From contig NZ_ANAY01000006.1 of the NCBI RefSeq assembly GCF_000340965.1, positions 62,001 through 126,000 of the forward strand: 64,000 bases of DNA. Direction: 5' to 3'. The stretch is from Nocardiopsis kunsanensis DSM 44524 (lineage in GTDB: Bacteria; Actinomycetota; Actinomycetes; Streptosporangiales; Streptosporangiaceae). Below the pieces are notes generated by a model, which had not been told where the DNA came from, did not search any database, and saw only the letters and a program-made list of their open reading frames with translations. Position numbers and translations under genes: made by a program. Positions within the stretch are counted from its first letter, which is position 1. The number at the start of each line of letters is the position of its first letter. Of the stretch, positions 26,013 through 34,710 are shown piece after piece.

Positions 26013-26480
26013 ATGAGGCAGCAGATCCACTTCGTGACGCTCTCGACGACCGACCTGGACGCGGCCCGCCGCTTCTACCGGGACGGTCTGGGTTGGGAGC
26101 CGCTCGCCGACGTACCGGGCGAGATCCTGTTCTTCCAGGTGGCTCCGGGGACGGTGCTCGGTCTGTTCGACTCGGTGAAGTTCGACCGCGATCTGGCCGG
26201 GACGCAGGACTCGGGCACGGAAGCGGCGGGCCCGGCGATGTCCACCAGCGCCGCGGTGTCCGGGGTGACCCTGGCGCACAACGTCGAGGGGCCGGAAGAA
26301 GTCGCGTGGACGGTCGAGGCCATGGTGCAGGCCGGGGGCCGGGTACTGCGCGCTCCGGAGTACGGCGGGTTCGGCGGTGTGCACCACGCGTTCGTCGAGG
26401 ACCCCAACGGTGTCGTGTGGGAGGTCGCGCACAACCCCGGTTGGCACGTCGACCAGTCCGGGAACGTGGTGCTGGGCTGA
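26013..26480 (+). CDS. VOC (glyoxalase/bleomycin resistance) family protein
   Basis: A 155-residue protein with two beta-alpha-beta3 modules: FVTLSTTDLDAARRFYRDGL opens the first, and HHAFVEDPNGVVWEVAHNP closes the second. VOC proteins bind a divalent metal through His/Glu residues. Here His6, the Glu in WEVAHNP and the His pair in GVHHAF are candidates. The activity could be glyoxalase-like isomerisation, dioxygenation or drug binding, and the sequence does not decide. Start ATG 26013 has GGAGA 7 bases upstream. Confidence 0.9.
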   Translation: MRQQIHFVTLSTTDLDAARRFYRDGLGWEPLADVPGEILFFQVAPGTVLGLFDSVKFDRDLAGTQDSGTEAAGPAMSTSAAVSGVTLAHNVEGPEEVAWTVEAMVQAGGRVLRAPEYGGFGGVHHAFVEDPNGVVWEVAHNPGWHVDQSGNVVLG

Positions 26481-26513
26481 GTGCCTCCCTCGGGCCGGCC
26501 CTTCCGCCCCGGC

Positions 26514-28490
26514 TCAGACGATGCCGACGACCTCGCTGCTCCCGGGGCGGGCGAGAACGACCCCGTCCCGGATCCCGTGCAGGGACACCCACGACTCCAT
26601 CTGGTCCTCGGGCACGTCCCCGGACGCGGGTTCCAGGGTGATGTGGACCTTGGTGGCCGCCGAGTCCTCGACCGGCTCCTCCCCCTCGGCCCAGGGGCGC
26701 ACGGTCAGGGTGACGGTCTCGGACTCGCCCTTCGTAGCCCGGGGAACGGCCGTGACCAGGGAGTCCTCGAGCGGGACGGGGCGGATGCGTTCCTTTCGCT
26801 CGTCCTCGGACGCGGGGGTCCGTTCCGCCGAGGCGGTCCGCTCGCCCCCGTCCAGGCCCCGCCAGGTGTAGGTGCCGGAGCCACCGTCCTCGTCCCAGGT
26901 CAGGTAACCGTCGGTGGTGAAGTTCCAGGTTCCCTCGTGCCCGGTGGGGCCACCGAACCCCGGCAGGTCGCGCGCCACGACCTCACCGTTGCGGCCGAAG
27001 AGGACGTTGCCGCTGTCCGACCCGTCCTCGGAGGCCCACGCGAACGCGAACAGGTGGCCGTCGTCGGAGGTGTGGACCCACACCTCGTCGCTGGGCGAGC
27101 TCATGTTCACGTCGGTGTGCCACAGCCAGGTCCCGGTGCTGGGGACGAGGCCGTGCAGGGTACGGACGGAACCGCGTCCCCCGCGCTCGCCGGTCATGAT
27201 GTCCATGTCGCACTCGAGGAGGACGACGATCTCGTGGCGGGTGATGTCCTGGCCGCGGCGGGAGCAGTCGCCCATGGGTTCGTAGGTCCAGCGTTCGCGC
27301 CCGGTCCCGGGCACGTACCCGGCCACGGTCGTGCGGCCTTCCTCGCTGCGCAGGGTGGTGAGCACGTCGCGGTGCACGAGCGGGGCGAGGTCACCTTGGT
27401 ACTGGTATTTCCCTGGCTCGGCCGTGCTCGGACTGCGGTACTCGCCGATCTCTTGTCCGGTGTCCGCATCGAGCACGACGAGACGTTGGACATGGCTGCC
27501 GTCGATGTCGCGGGCGGGGTAGGTGAGCATGACGTTGTCGGCGCCGGGCGAGGTCTGCATGTCGACGGCCTGCTCCCCGGACCTGCGGTAGTGCCAACGC
27601 TCCTCCCCGGTGCCGCCGTCCAGCAGGGCGACCCCTCCGGCGGAACGGACGAGGACCCCGGTGTGTGCGGGGGCGACCTCCAGGACCGGACCACCGTCGG
27701 GGGTGGACCAGCGCCATCCGAGGCCGTCGACGGTGGCGGGCAGACCGGTGCCGAGGTCGTGGTCGCCCTCGTCCGAGGGGGCGGTGGTGGCGTCGAGCGG
27801 GAGGAGGACGGTGACCAGGATGGACAGGGCCACGGCCGCGGCCCCCAGGACGAGACCGGCCCCGGCGCCGGCTGCCCAGGAGCGGCGGGACCCGCGGAAC
27901 GCGGTCGGGGAGACCGCGAACAGGCACAGGGCGAGGGCGACGGCGGTGGCGCCCAGTGCGAAGCCGTAGGGCGAGAATTCCATGAACCGGGGGTTCCCGG
28001 GTCCCACGGCGGGGCTCACCGGCGCCCACCAGAGCGGTACGAGGGCCACCACGGTGACCACGAGGGCGACCGTGGCCAGAATGCGGCGCGCGCATCCGGG
28101 GGCCGGGACGCGGGACAGCAAACGCACGGAGGTGGCTCGGCCCCGGTCGGACCGGCCCCCGGAAGAGGCGCCCGGAGAGTCGGAGGCGAGGGCCCGCTCC
28201 CGCAGCGAAGCCGCCGGTGGGGCGGCGTGGCCGTCGGAACGGTGCGCACAGTCGCACCCGTCCCGGGCGACATCACCGGCCCGGCGGTGTTCCATCTCGT
28301 GCAGGCGCACCAGGGGCAGGGCCAGGACGCTGCACAGTGCCCAGATCCAGACCAGGTGGACGGGCCACGGGACGGAGCCGGCCACCGCGTGGACGTCGAC
28401 GGTGGCCAGGGCGAGCGTCACCGTGCCGGGCAGGAGGAGACCGGAGGCGAACCAGAAGCGGACCGGCGAAGGGGGCACCCTCCGGAACAT
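26514..28490 (-). CDS. Membrane-anchored PQQ-like beta-propeller protein
   Basis: A 658-residue protein. The first 75 residues hold two to three hydrophobic segments, and a cytoplasmic linker rich in Arg, Ser and Gly follows. Residues about 140-240 have four further segments. The remaining 420 residues form repeats of the type LLDGGTGEERWHYR, LVVLDADTGQEIGEYR and YVPGTGRERWTYE, the signature of PQQ-like propeller blades. Such proteins bind ligands or partners at the outer face, and enzymatic PQQ residues are not evident. ATG 28490 is chosen, with other in-frame starts (TTG 28514, GTG 28478) possible. Function unknown. Confidence 0.75.
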   Translation of the reverse strand: MFRRVPPSPVRFWFASGLLLPGTVTLALATVDVHAVAGSVPWPVHLVWIWALCSVLALPLVRLHEMEHRRAGDVARDGCDCAHRSDGHAAPPAASLRERALASDSPGASSGGRSDRGRATSVRLLSRVPAPGCARRILATVALVVTVVALVPLWWAPVSPAVGPGNPRFMEFSPYGFALGATAVALALCLFAVSPTAFRGSRRSWAAGAGAGLVLGAAAVALSILVTVLLPLDATTAPSDEGDHDLGTGLPATVDGLGWRWSTPDGGPVLEVAPAHTGVLVRSAGGVALLDGGTGEERWHYRRSGEQAVDMQTSPGADNVMLTYPARDIDGSHVQRLVVLDADTGQEIGEYRSPSTAEPGKYQYQGDLAPLVHRDVLTTLRSEEGRTTVAGYVPGTGRERWTYEPMGDCSRRGQDITRHEIVVLLECDMDIMTGERGGRGSVRTLHGLVPSTGTWLWHTDVNMSSPSDEVWVHTSDDGHLFAFAWASEDGSDSGNVLFGRNGEVVARDLPGFGGPTGHEGTWNFTTDGYLTWDEDGGSGTYTWRGLDGGERTASAERTPASEDERKERIRPVPLEDSLVTAVPRATKGESETVTLTVRPWAEGEEPVEDSAATKVHITLEPASGDVPEDQMESWVSLHGIRDGVVLARPGSSEVVGIV

Positions 28491-28643
28491 AGGGACAAAG
28501 AAGCCCTCGGTCAACGCATCCGGGCATCCGTCCCGTGCTCTCCAGGGATCGCCCGGCCGTATTCGGGTGGGGCAGGCGGGGCCTCCGCGTCCTGTCTTCT
28601 AGGTTGGTCGCAAGAGCCGTACACGACCGTGGAGGTGACGCGT

Positions 28644-28985
28644 GTGAGCGTCGTCAAGTTCAACGTCCTGACCGTTCCCGAGGGCGCCGGCGCCACGCTG
28701 GAGGAGCGTTTCGCCAAGCGTGGGGGCATGGTGGAGAACCAGCCCGGGTTCGAGGAGTTCCAGCTCCTGCGCCCGGTCGAGGGCAACGACAAGTACCTGG
28801 TCTACACCCGCTGGCGGTCCGAGGAGGACTTCCAGAACTGGGTGAACGGCCAGGACTTCGAGCGCAGCCACTCCGAGGGAGGGAAGGGGTCCGCGCACGG
28901 GGGCGGCGACAAGCCGAAGCCGGCCGCGAGCGACAGCGAGGTGTGGGGGTACGAGGTGGTCCAGCGCGTGGAGGGCAAGGCCTGA
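28644..28985 (+). CDS. MhuD/IsdG-type haem-degrading monooxygenase
   Basis: A 113-residue ferredoxin-like (ABM) domain closely patterned on mycobacterial MhuD: VVKFNVLTVPEGAGATLEER, VENQPGFEEFQLLRPVEG, and a YTRWRSEEDFQNW segment. MhuD uses Asn7, Trp66 and His75. Here Asn7 and Trp66 are in place, and the His is at 76 (FERSH), so the haem ligand is kept with a one-residue shift. It should open the haem ring in the cytoplasm to release iron. The GTG start has GGAGGTG upstream. It is divergent from the beta-propeller gene and no haem transporter is adjacent. Confidence 0.85.
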   Translation: MSVVKFNVLTVPEGAGATLEERFAKRGGMVENQPGFEEFQLLRPVEGNDKYLVYTRWRSEEDFQNWVNGQDFERSHSEGGKGSAHGGGDKPKPAASDSEVWGYEVVQRVEGKA

Positions 28986-28988
28986 GCG

Positions 28989-29015
28989 CGGCCCGACCGT
29001 GAGCGGTCCGGGCCG
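28989..29015 (+). terminator. Hairpin after the haem monooxygenase gene
   Basis: CGGCCCGACCG and CGGTCCGGGCCG pair with one mismatch around a TGAG loop, followed by TTTCC. It lies 4 bases after the stop codon. Confidence 0.65.
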
Positions 29016-29119
29016 TTTCCCGGGCCGCACATCAGGGTCTGCGGGCCTCGATGAGGAAACATGTCGTGGTGGCGGTGGAGGAGCCCTCGCGTTCGAGCAT
29101 CCACGTTCCTGCGCGGAGG

Positions 29120-29752
29120 TCAGGACTTGCCGGGGATCAGGCCCGTGACGGCCACAAGCTCGACCGCGTGCTGTTCCAACGGCGGGAAAGTCTGCCGGCC
29201 ACCGGAGAACGCCTCGAAGAACCCGCGTTGGAAGCAGGCGCCGATCAGGAGGGAGGCCACCGCCTCCGGATCGATGCGGGCCGGGACCCGCCCGAGACCG
29301 CGCTCGTTCCGCAGGTACGAAGCCACGGCACGGTTGACATTGAGGGGACCCGCGCCGTGGGACTCCATCTCCTCCCAGTGTCGGCGCAACAGTTCGGGTT
29401 CGGCGAACAGTGAGCCCAACACCGGCGCACCGTGGCGGAAGAAGGGGACGGCACCGACCACCACCCCGGTCAGGTTCTGCGCGACCGGGCCCCTGCCCGC
29501 CCGGTCGGACAAGGCGGCCAGGTCATCCACGAAGGGCGGGAACCGGTGGCGCAGCACCGCCAACACGAGTTCGGCCTTGCCGGGGAAGTGTTTGTAGAGC
29601 GTCGCCTCGGAGTAACCCGCCTCCGAGGCGATGCGCTTGGTGGTCGTGTGGAGCAGGCCGATCCGCCGCATGAGGTCGGCCGCAGTGTCGAGGAGAAGGG
29701 CGCGGGTGGTCTCAGCGTTCCCACGGCGGCGCGTGTACTGCTGGTCCGGCAT
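29120..29752 (-). CDS. TetR/AcrR-family transcriptional regulator
   Basis: A 210-residue protein with the TetR DNA-binding domain at residues 10-62 (TRALLLDTAADLMRRIG, TTTKRIASEAGYSEATLYKH, FPGKAELVLAVL). The ligand domain ends with FQRGFFEAFSGG. It lies 13 bases after the broken membrane-protein gene in the same direction. Both are preceded by a GTGAGTG-AG-CACTCAC palindrome, so it most likely represses its own operon. Confidence 0.9.
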   Translation of the reverse strand: MPDQQYTRRRGNAETTRALLLDTAADLMRRIGLLHTTTKRIASEAGYSEATLYKHFPGKAELVLAVLRHRFPPFVDDLAALSDRAGRGPVAQNLTGVVVGAVPFFRHGAPVLGSLFAEPELLRRHWEEMESHGAGPLNVNRAVASYLRNERGLGRVPARIDPEAVASLLIGACFQRGFFEAFSGGRQTFPPLEQHAVELVAVTGLIPGKS

Positions 29753-29765
29753 CGGCGGTGGGCTC

Positions 29766-30320
29766 CTAGCGACATTCGGGAACCGGGCCCGCGGCGAGCT
29801 CACGGTGGCAGCGCACCAGCTCCCCGACCGCATACGACCCGGCGAGGAACACCAGTATCACGGTCGGGAAGGCTACCCACGCCAGGAGGGCGGCCCCGGG
29901 TTCGGCCACCTCCGCGACCCGGCGGTGGACCCACAGCAGGGAGGCACCGACCCCGGCCACGACCGCGGCCAGGGGCCAAGCACGGGGCGCCCCGTGCACC
30001 GCTGTCGCGTACAGGGCGGCCATCGGGGCCAGAAACAAACCGAGTTCATGGTCGCGCCAGAGGAAGAACACGAAGGCCGCTGTGGAGACCGCCAGGGCTG
30101 CGACCGGTCGCGCGCGGCACCAGTACAGGGCCGCGCAGCCGGTCACGACGGCGGCGAACGCGAAGGGGTCCACCTCCCGTGTCGTGCTCCAGCCCGTGAG
30201 AAGGTCGAGCGGTTCTCCGGCGAGGCTTCCTTAGGTGGCGGCGAGTTCGACGAACAGGACGGCCGTGGCGATCAGGACGACACGGAGGTCGGTGCGCGGT
30301 GTTCGGTTCTCGGGGGACAA
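29766..30320 (-). pseudogene. Small polytopic membrane protein interrupted by one TAA
   Basis: The start is TTG 30320-30318, with a near-perfect AAGGAGG 7 bases upstream. The frame reads a basic N-terminus and a first hydrophobic segment (VVLIATAVLFVELAAT). It then meets TAA at 30233-30231 (codon 30) and continues in the same frame, without any shift, for about 155 codons: GSLAGEPLDLLTGW, then three to four membrane helices (FAFAAVVTGCAALYW, VAALAVSTAAFVFFLW, ALLAWVAFPTVILVFLAG). The part behind the stop resembles the membrane domain of DUF7134-type histidine kinases but lacks any kinase domain. A single Tyr-codon-to-TAA change explains it. A sequencing error or reinitiation at GTG 30173 are alternatives. 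Confidence 0.65.
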
Positions 30321-30335
30321 CGTGGAACCTCCTTG

Positions 30336-30351
30336 GTGAGTGAGCACTCAC
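30336..30351. promoter_or_regulatory. TetR operator GTGAGTG-AG-CACTCAC
   Basis: A perfect 7-base dyad with 2-base spacer, directly upstream of the Shine-Dalgarno sequence of the membrane protein/TetR operon and next to an AT-rich patch (AACTTTTAT). It is related to, but spaced differently from, the AGTGA-N8-TCACT sites near 4.2 and 4.9 kb. Confidence 0.65.
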
Positions 30352-30475
30352 TAACTTTTATGCCCCGCGTCGGGATGTCCCAACCGGTGCACGGAGCGGG
30401 ACCCGTTCCTTGACCCGAGCGGGTAACGCACGGAAGATGCGAAGGTCCGACCACACCCATCACTTGGAGGTCCTC

Positions 30476-31477
30476 GTGCGCACTCTGGCCCTGTTGAGTA
30501 CCGGCGGCACCATCGCCACCACCGCGGGCGAGCAAGGGCTCGCGGTCGGGGTCGGTGCCGACGACCTCCTCTCCGCGGCCGAGCGTGTGTGGGGGTTCGG
30601 CGGGGTCCGCGTGCAGACGCGCGAGGTGCACCGGCTGGTCAGCTTCGCGGAGAGCGTCGGCGACGTCCTGGCCCTGGCACGGGCCGTGCGCGAAGCGGCC
30701 CGGGAGGTGGACGGGGTCGTCGTCACCCACGGCACCGACACGATGGAGGAGGCCGCCTTCCTGCTGGCCCTCACCCACGACTCCCCGGTCCCGGTCGCTT
30801 TCACCGGAGCACAGCGCCCCTACGACGATCCGGCCCCGGACGGCCCCCGCAACCTCGCCGCCGCCCTGCGCTGGGTGGGTGATCCGCGTTCGGACGGCAC
30901 GGGGGTCAATGTCGTCTTCGACGGGGACGTGCTGCCAGCGGTGGGCACACGGAAGGTGGACACTCTGGGTCTGAAGGCGTTCCGTGCTCCCGGGCGCGCC
31001 CCGGTGGCGGCGGTGGACGCCGACGGGGTCCGGTTGTATGCCCAGGCGCCGAAGGTGCCGACCCTGATGCGCCCGGACCTGGAACCGCCGCGGGTGGACG
31101 TGGTCGCTCAGTACCTGGGTGCCGACGCCACGGCTCTGCGCGCGTCGGTGACGGCCGGCGCGCGGGGTGTGGTCGTGGCCGGTTTCGGGGCGGGAAACCC
31201 GACTCCGGAGACGACTCGGACGTGTGTGGAGCTGCTCGATTCGGGCGTGCCGGTGGGGTTGGCGAGCCGGGTGGGCTCGGGACCGGTCTCGGGCCTGTAC
31301 GCCGAGGGCGGGGCGGAGCTGATGCGGGCGGGCGCCGTACTGATGGGCGACCTGTCACCGTGGCAGGCGCGCCTGTTGCTGGCGGCCGCACTGACGCACA
31401 CCGACAGTGCCTCCGGGGTGACCGAGCGCTGCCGGACGTGGCTGGCGGCGGTGGGTGCGGTACCCGAGCGCGGCTGA
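30476..31477 (+). CDS. L-asparaginase (bacterial type)
   Basis: A 333-residue enzyme with both asparaginase threonine motifs: [11 protein letters not shown] (Thr12, nucleophile) and [11 protein letters not shown] (Thr87-Asp88). It hydrolyses L-asparagine to aspartate and ammonia. No signal peptide is present, so it acts in the cytoplasm. The start GTG 30476 (GGAGG upstream) was preferred over an upstream frame extension. A PgdA/imidase-like amidohydrolase follows after about 90 bases in the same direction, which raises the possibility of a linked amide or imide degradation route. Confidence 0.93.
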   Translation: MRTLALLSTGGTIATTAGEQGLAVGVGADDLLSAAERVWGFGGVRVQTREVHRLVSFAESVGDVLALARAVREAAREVDGVVVTHGTDTMEEAAFLLALTHDSPVPVAFTGAQRPYDDPAPDGPRNLAAALRWVGDPRSDGTGVNVVFDGDVLPAVGTRKVDTLGLKAFRAPGRAPVAAVDADGVRLYAQAPKVPTLMRPDLEPPRVDVVAQYLGADATALRASVTAGARGVVVAGFGAGNPTPETTRTCVELLDSGVPVGLASRVGSGPVSGLYAEGGAELMRAGAVLMGDLSPWQARLLLAAALTHTDSASGVTERCRTWLAAVGAVPERG

Positions 31478-31566
31478 TTCCGCGGCCGTTTCGGTCCTTG
31501 ATCCACCGTGGAACCGGGGACATGATGCACGCGATCCCCGAGCATCGACCGAAGTGGGTGGAGAAC

Positions 31567-32445
31567 ATGGCCAAGGAGATCCTGGTTGCGTACGGCGTGG
31601 ACGTCGACGCCGTCGGCGGGTGGCTGGGCTCCTACGGGGGTGAGGACTCCCCCTGCGACATCTCCCGGGGCATGTTCGCCGGCGAGGTCGCCGTGCCGCG
31701 CATGCTGGAGCTGTTCAAGCGCACGGGTATCACCGCGACGTGGTTCTGGCCGGGGCACTCGGTGGAGACCTTCCCGGAGGAGTTCGAGGCGTGTTTCCGC
31801 GCGGGCCACGAGATCGGGGTGCACGGGTACAGCCACGAGAACCCGCTCGCGATGAGCGCCCAGCAGGAGGCCGATGTCCTCGACCACTGCATCGCACTGA
31901 TCGAGCAGCGCACGGGCTGCAAACCCACGGGGTACGTGGCCCCGTGGTGGGAGTTCTCCGACGTCACCAACCAGTTGCTCATCACGCGCGGCCTCAAGTA
32001 CGACCATTCGCTGATGCACCACGACTTCCAGTGCTACTACGTACGGGTCGGCGACCGGTGGACCAAGATCGACTACGACCGTCCGGCCGAGGACTGGATG
32101 CACCCGTTGGTGCGGGGTGAGGAGTCCGACCTGGTGGAGATCCCGGCCTCGTGGGAGCTCGACGACCTGCCCCCGATGATGTTCATCAAGGCCAACCCGA
32201 ACAGCCACGGGTACGTGAACCCGCGCGACCTGGAACAGCAGTGGCGGGACCAGTTCGACTGGGTCCACCGCGAGTACGACCACGCGGTGTTCCCGATGAC
32301 GGTGCACCCGGACGTGTCGGGGCGCCCGCAGAACCTGCTCATGCACGAGCGCCTCATCGAGTACATCAGCGGCCACGAGGGGGTGCGTTGGGTGACCTTC
32401 GACGAGATCGCCGACGACTTCCTGCGCCGCAACCCGCGGGCCTGA
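31567..32445 (+). CDS. Polysaccharide deacetylase family (CE4) hydrolase, HpPgdA/imidase-like
   Basis: A 292-residue NodB-fold metal hydrolase. The first metal motif is GVDVDA (Asp12, Asp14). The second is HGYSHENP (His86, His90), after [15 protein letters not shown] and GHEIGVHG. The segment [20 protein letters not shown] places it in the cytoplasmic subgroup with Helicobacter PgdA and bacterial cyclic imidases. No signal peptide is seen, so it is unlikely to act on mature wall. ATG 31567 has GGTGGAG upstream. ATG 31522, adding 15 residues, is the alternative start. The gene follows asparaginase and may share its transcript. Confidence 0.88.
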   Translation: MAKEILVAYGVDVDAVGGWLGSYGGEDSPCDISRGMFAGEVAVPRMLELFKRTGITATWFWPGHSVETFPEEFEACFRAGHEIGVHGYSHENPLAMSAQQEADVLDHCIALIEQRTGCKPTGYVAPWWEFSDVTNQLLITRGLKYDHSLMHHDFQCYYVRVGDRWTKIDYDRPAEDWMHPLVRGEESDLVEIPASWELDDLPPMMFIKANPNSHGYVNPRDLEQQWRDQFDWVHREYDHAVFPMTVHPDVSGRPQNLLMHERLIEYISGHEGVRWVTFDEIADDFLRRNPRA

Positions 32446-32481
32446 CCCCGTACGTGGGCCCTTCCCCCGTTGCCGTGCGGC

Positions 32482-33240
32482 TCAGGCCGTGGCCACGAGC
32501 CGGTTGGCCTCGGCGACGGCGGCGCGCAGATCGTCGGGGTTCCCGGTCATCCCCGCGATGATCAGGTCCATCTCCTCCAGACCGGCCTTGGACAGCAGGG
32601 TCTTGTCGTTGGTGACCCATTCCCCCCGTGCGGCGCAGACCCCGTGTGCGGCCTGCGCGGCCGCCTGGGCCAGGAGCCCGGCGCACTGGGTCACCCGTCC
32701 GTACGGTGCGTGGTTGTGTTCGGCGTAGGAGAGGTTGGCGGCGGCGAAGCCCCGCCACACCCCGGGCGCCTCAGCGCGCAGGGCCTCCGGGTAACCGGGC
32801 CGGGGCAGCTCTCCGTGCAGCACCTGTCCGAGGGCGAGTTCGGCGAGCAGCAGGTAGGTGGGGATCCCCACGAGGTGGAACATCAGCGGTTCGACACGGA
32901 AGCGGCCCTGTTCCGCTTCGGCGATCTCGTGCTCGACGACACCGAGGTCCCGGTAGTGCACGTCCACGGGGCGCCCGTGCACACGCAGCCAGGCCCCGCC
33001 GTTGAAGACCCCGTCCCACTCGCCGATCCCGGAGACCTTACCGTCCCAGCCGATGTCGCTCAGGTCCTGCGGGTCGAAACCGGAGCGGTAGTAGAGGGCC
33101 AGGTCCCAGTCGCTGTCGGCGCGGTGGGTGCCCTCGGCCCGTGAGCCGCCGAGGGTGACGGCCTCGACGCCGGGCAGGGCGTACAGCCGGTCGGCCAGGT
33201 CGGTGAGGAAACGGGTGTCGTCGGTTTCGGCGCTGCTCAT
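32482..33240 (-). CDS. Nucleotidyltransferase-fold protein
   Basis: A 252-residue protein with the nucleotidyltransferase core GGSRAEGTHRADSDWDL: Gly32-Ser33 and the metal ligands Asp44 and Asp46. A third acidic residue is likely in RPVDVHY. The C-terminal half is helical (RGFAAANLSYAEHNHAPYG, GLLAQAAAQAAHG), as in aminoglycoside-type or stand-alone NTases. It may nucleotidylate an antibiotic or a protein, or act in a tRNA- or toxin-related role. No partner HEPN gene is next to it. It reads toward the CE4 hydrolase (convergent, 36-base gap). Confidence 0.82.
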   Translation of the reverse strand: MSSAETDDTRFLTDLADRLYALPGVEAVTLGGSRAEGTHRADSDWDLALYYRSGFDPQDLSDIGWDGKVSGIGEWDGVFNGGAWLRVHGRPVDVHYRDLGVVEHEIAEAEQGRFRVEPLMFHLVGIPTYLLLAELALGQVLHGELPRPGYPEALRAEAPGVWRGFAAANLSYAEHNHAPYGRVTQCAGLLAQAAAQAAHGVCAARGEWVTNDKTLLSKAGLEEMDLIIAGMTGNPDDLRAAVAEANRLVATA

Positions 33241-33399
33241 GGGGGCATCGTCGCAGAAGCCTCTCCGGCAACGCCACGCGGTTGTTCGGCGTTCGCCCGG
33301 CTCACGCGGGACCGGTGCGCCGGAGCTTCGCGTAGGTGCGGTTGCGCAGTAGACCCTCCGGGGGCCGTTGCTGTGCGCGGCGTTCGGGCGGGTCGGCCC

Positions 33400-34287
33400 T
33401 CAGTGGTCGAACTCCCGGAGGATCTCGGCCACACGGTCGGGGCGTTCGTACAGGGACAAGTGCCCCGTGTCCTCGATGACCCGTACGTCGGTGTCGAGGA
33501 ACCGGCGGGCGGGCCCGTGCAGTCGGGCGGGTGAGAAGAACGGGTCGTGCGAGCCGGTGGCCACCACGACCCGGTGGCCGGCCCACGCGTGGAAGGACTC
33601 GGCGTTCAGCGGGCTGGGTGTGGAACCTGTGCGGCAGTGGCGTGCCACGAGCGTGAGCCACTCCGTCTCGGAGGTGCATTCCGCGCGCTCGGGGTCGGGC
33701 CCCCGTCCGCTGAGGAACTCCACCAGGCGCTCACTGGTGTGTTCGTTGGGGTGCATCCTCCACGACAGGGTCGCCTTCATCGCCCCCGAGGAGAGGCCGG
33801 CCGCGGTCAACCCGGCGGGGTTGACCAGTACCACCCCCGCCACCAGGGGCGAGGGGGCGGAGGCCAGGGTTATGGCGGCACCGCGGGAGTGGCCCAGGAT
33901 GATCACGGGCCGGTCGGTGATCTGCGGGAGGAGTTCGTCCATCCAGGCGGCGTAGGAGTCGGCGCGGTCGCCCACGGAGCGGCGGCCGCAGCTCAGGCCG
34001 GGTTGGCCCGGGAGGTCGACCAGGTGCACCGGACGGTCCTCGGACAGGACCCTTGCCGCGGGCACGGTCGCGGCGGCGTTGAAGTTGGTGCCGGAGAGCA
34101 CCAGCACCGGGGTTCCGGGGCCACCGGCCGCGCTGAAGGCCTGGGTCCTTCCCAACCGGGTCTCGATGGGAGGGAGGGGCCCGAGTTCGGGCCACTGGTT
34201 CAGGGCTTCGTGGCACCAGGCGTGCACGGACCGCTCGGCGTTCTCGGAACGGTAGACACGCGCGGCGCGAAGAGGGACGACGGTCAT
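33400..34287 (-). CDS. Alpha/beta hydrolase
   Basis: A 295-residue alpha/beta-hydrolase. The nucleophile elbow is GHSRGAA with Ser130, the oxyanion region is VLSGTNFNAA, the likely acid is the Asp in ATGSHDPFFS, and the catalytic His lies in VIEDTGHLSLYERPD. The family includes esterases and lactonases, and the substrate cannot be told. The start at ATG 34287 (MTVVPL) was preferred, and ATG 34332 adds 15 non-conserved residues. It is transcribed leftward with a 159-base gap to the nucleotidyltransferase gene. Confidence 0.88.
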   Translation of the reverse strand: MTVVPLRAARVYRSENAERSVHAWCHEALNQWPELGPLPPIETRLGRTQAFSAAGGPGTPVLVLSGTNFNAAATVPAARVLSEDRPVHLVDLPGQPGLSCGRRSVGDRADSYAAWMDELLPQITDRPVIILGHSRGAAITLASAPSPLVAGVVLVNPAGLTAAGLSSGAMKATLSWRMHPNEHTSERLVEFLSGRGPDPERAECTSETEWLTLVARHCRTGSTPSPLNAESFHAWAGHRVVVATGSHDPFFSPARLHGPARRFLDTDVRVIEDTGHLSLYERPDRVAEILREFDH

Positions 34288-34710
34288 GGATCCGGCTTTT
34301 CGCGTAGGAAGAGTTCGGTGATCACCGGCCATGTTTCCCGGCGCACCAAGAAGGGACTGTACGCCTCAGCACGGTCCATTGCCACTCGGGTCCGGGACCG
34401 TCGCGGCTCCGTCACCGACCGGGGTGCACACTCTCCGGTCTACCCCTGACGGCGTGTCCCGTGGGGAGCGGGTTCACCCTGTTCCGGGTGTCCGGACAGC
34501 GTCCGTTACCGGCCATCCGACGGGGGTGCCGAGACTTTCCGGCCGGTGCCGCATGTCCGGGACGGGGGTGCCGCGCACGGCCCCGGACAGCAGGAGGGGG
34601 CGCTCCCTCCCCCGTTGCCCACGGGTGGTGGAACGCCCCCTCGGGGTGCCGGCCGGGACTCCGGTCCCGGCCGGCACGGTCCAGGGGATCACACCCCGTC
34701 AGGCTGCGGC
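34288..34710. other. Intergenic interval upstream of the hydrolase
   Basis: No gene was recognised. Repeated short words such as GGGGGTGCCG and GTCCGGGAC/GTCCGGACA occur, and a strong terminator sits at 34646-34677. Coding-like bias is weak on both strands. Confidence 0.45.
34646..34677 (-). terminator. 14-bp perfect hairpin after the AKR gene
   Basis: GTGCCGGCCGGGAC (34646-34659), TCCG loop, GTCCCGGCCGGCAC (34664-34677). It lies 33 bases after the stop of the leftward aldo/keto reductase gene and closes that operon. Confidence 0.82.

Noticed and set aside
26481-28985. An 834-codon plus-strand frame ending at the haem monooxygenase stop
   Set aside because: Only the last 113 codons are real. 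The rest is antisense to the beta-propeller gene. The GTG at 28644 with GGAGGTG is the true start.
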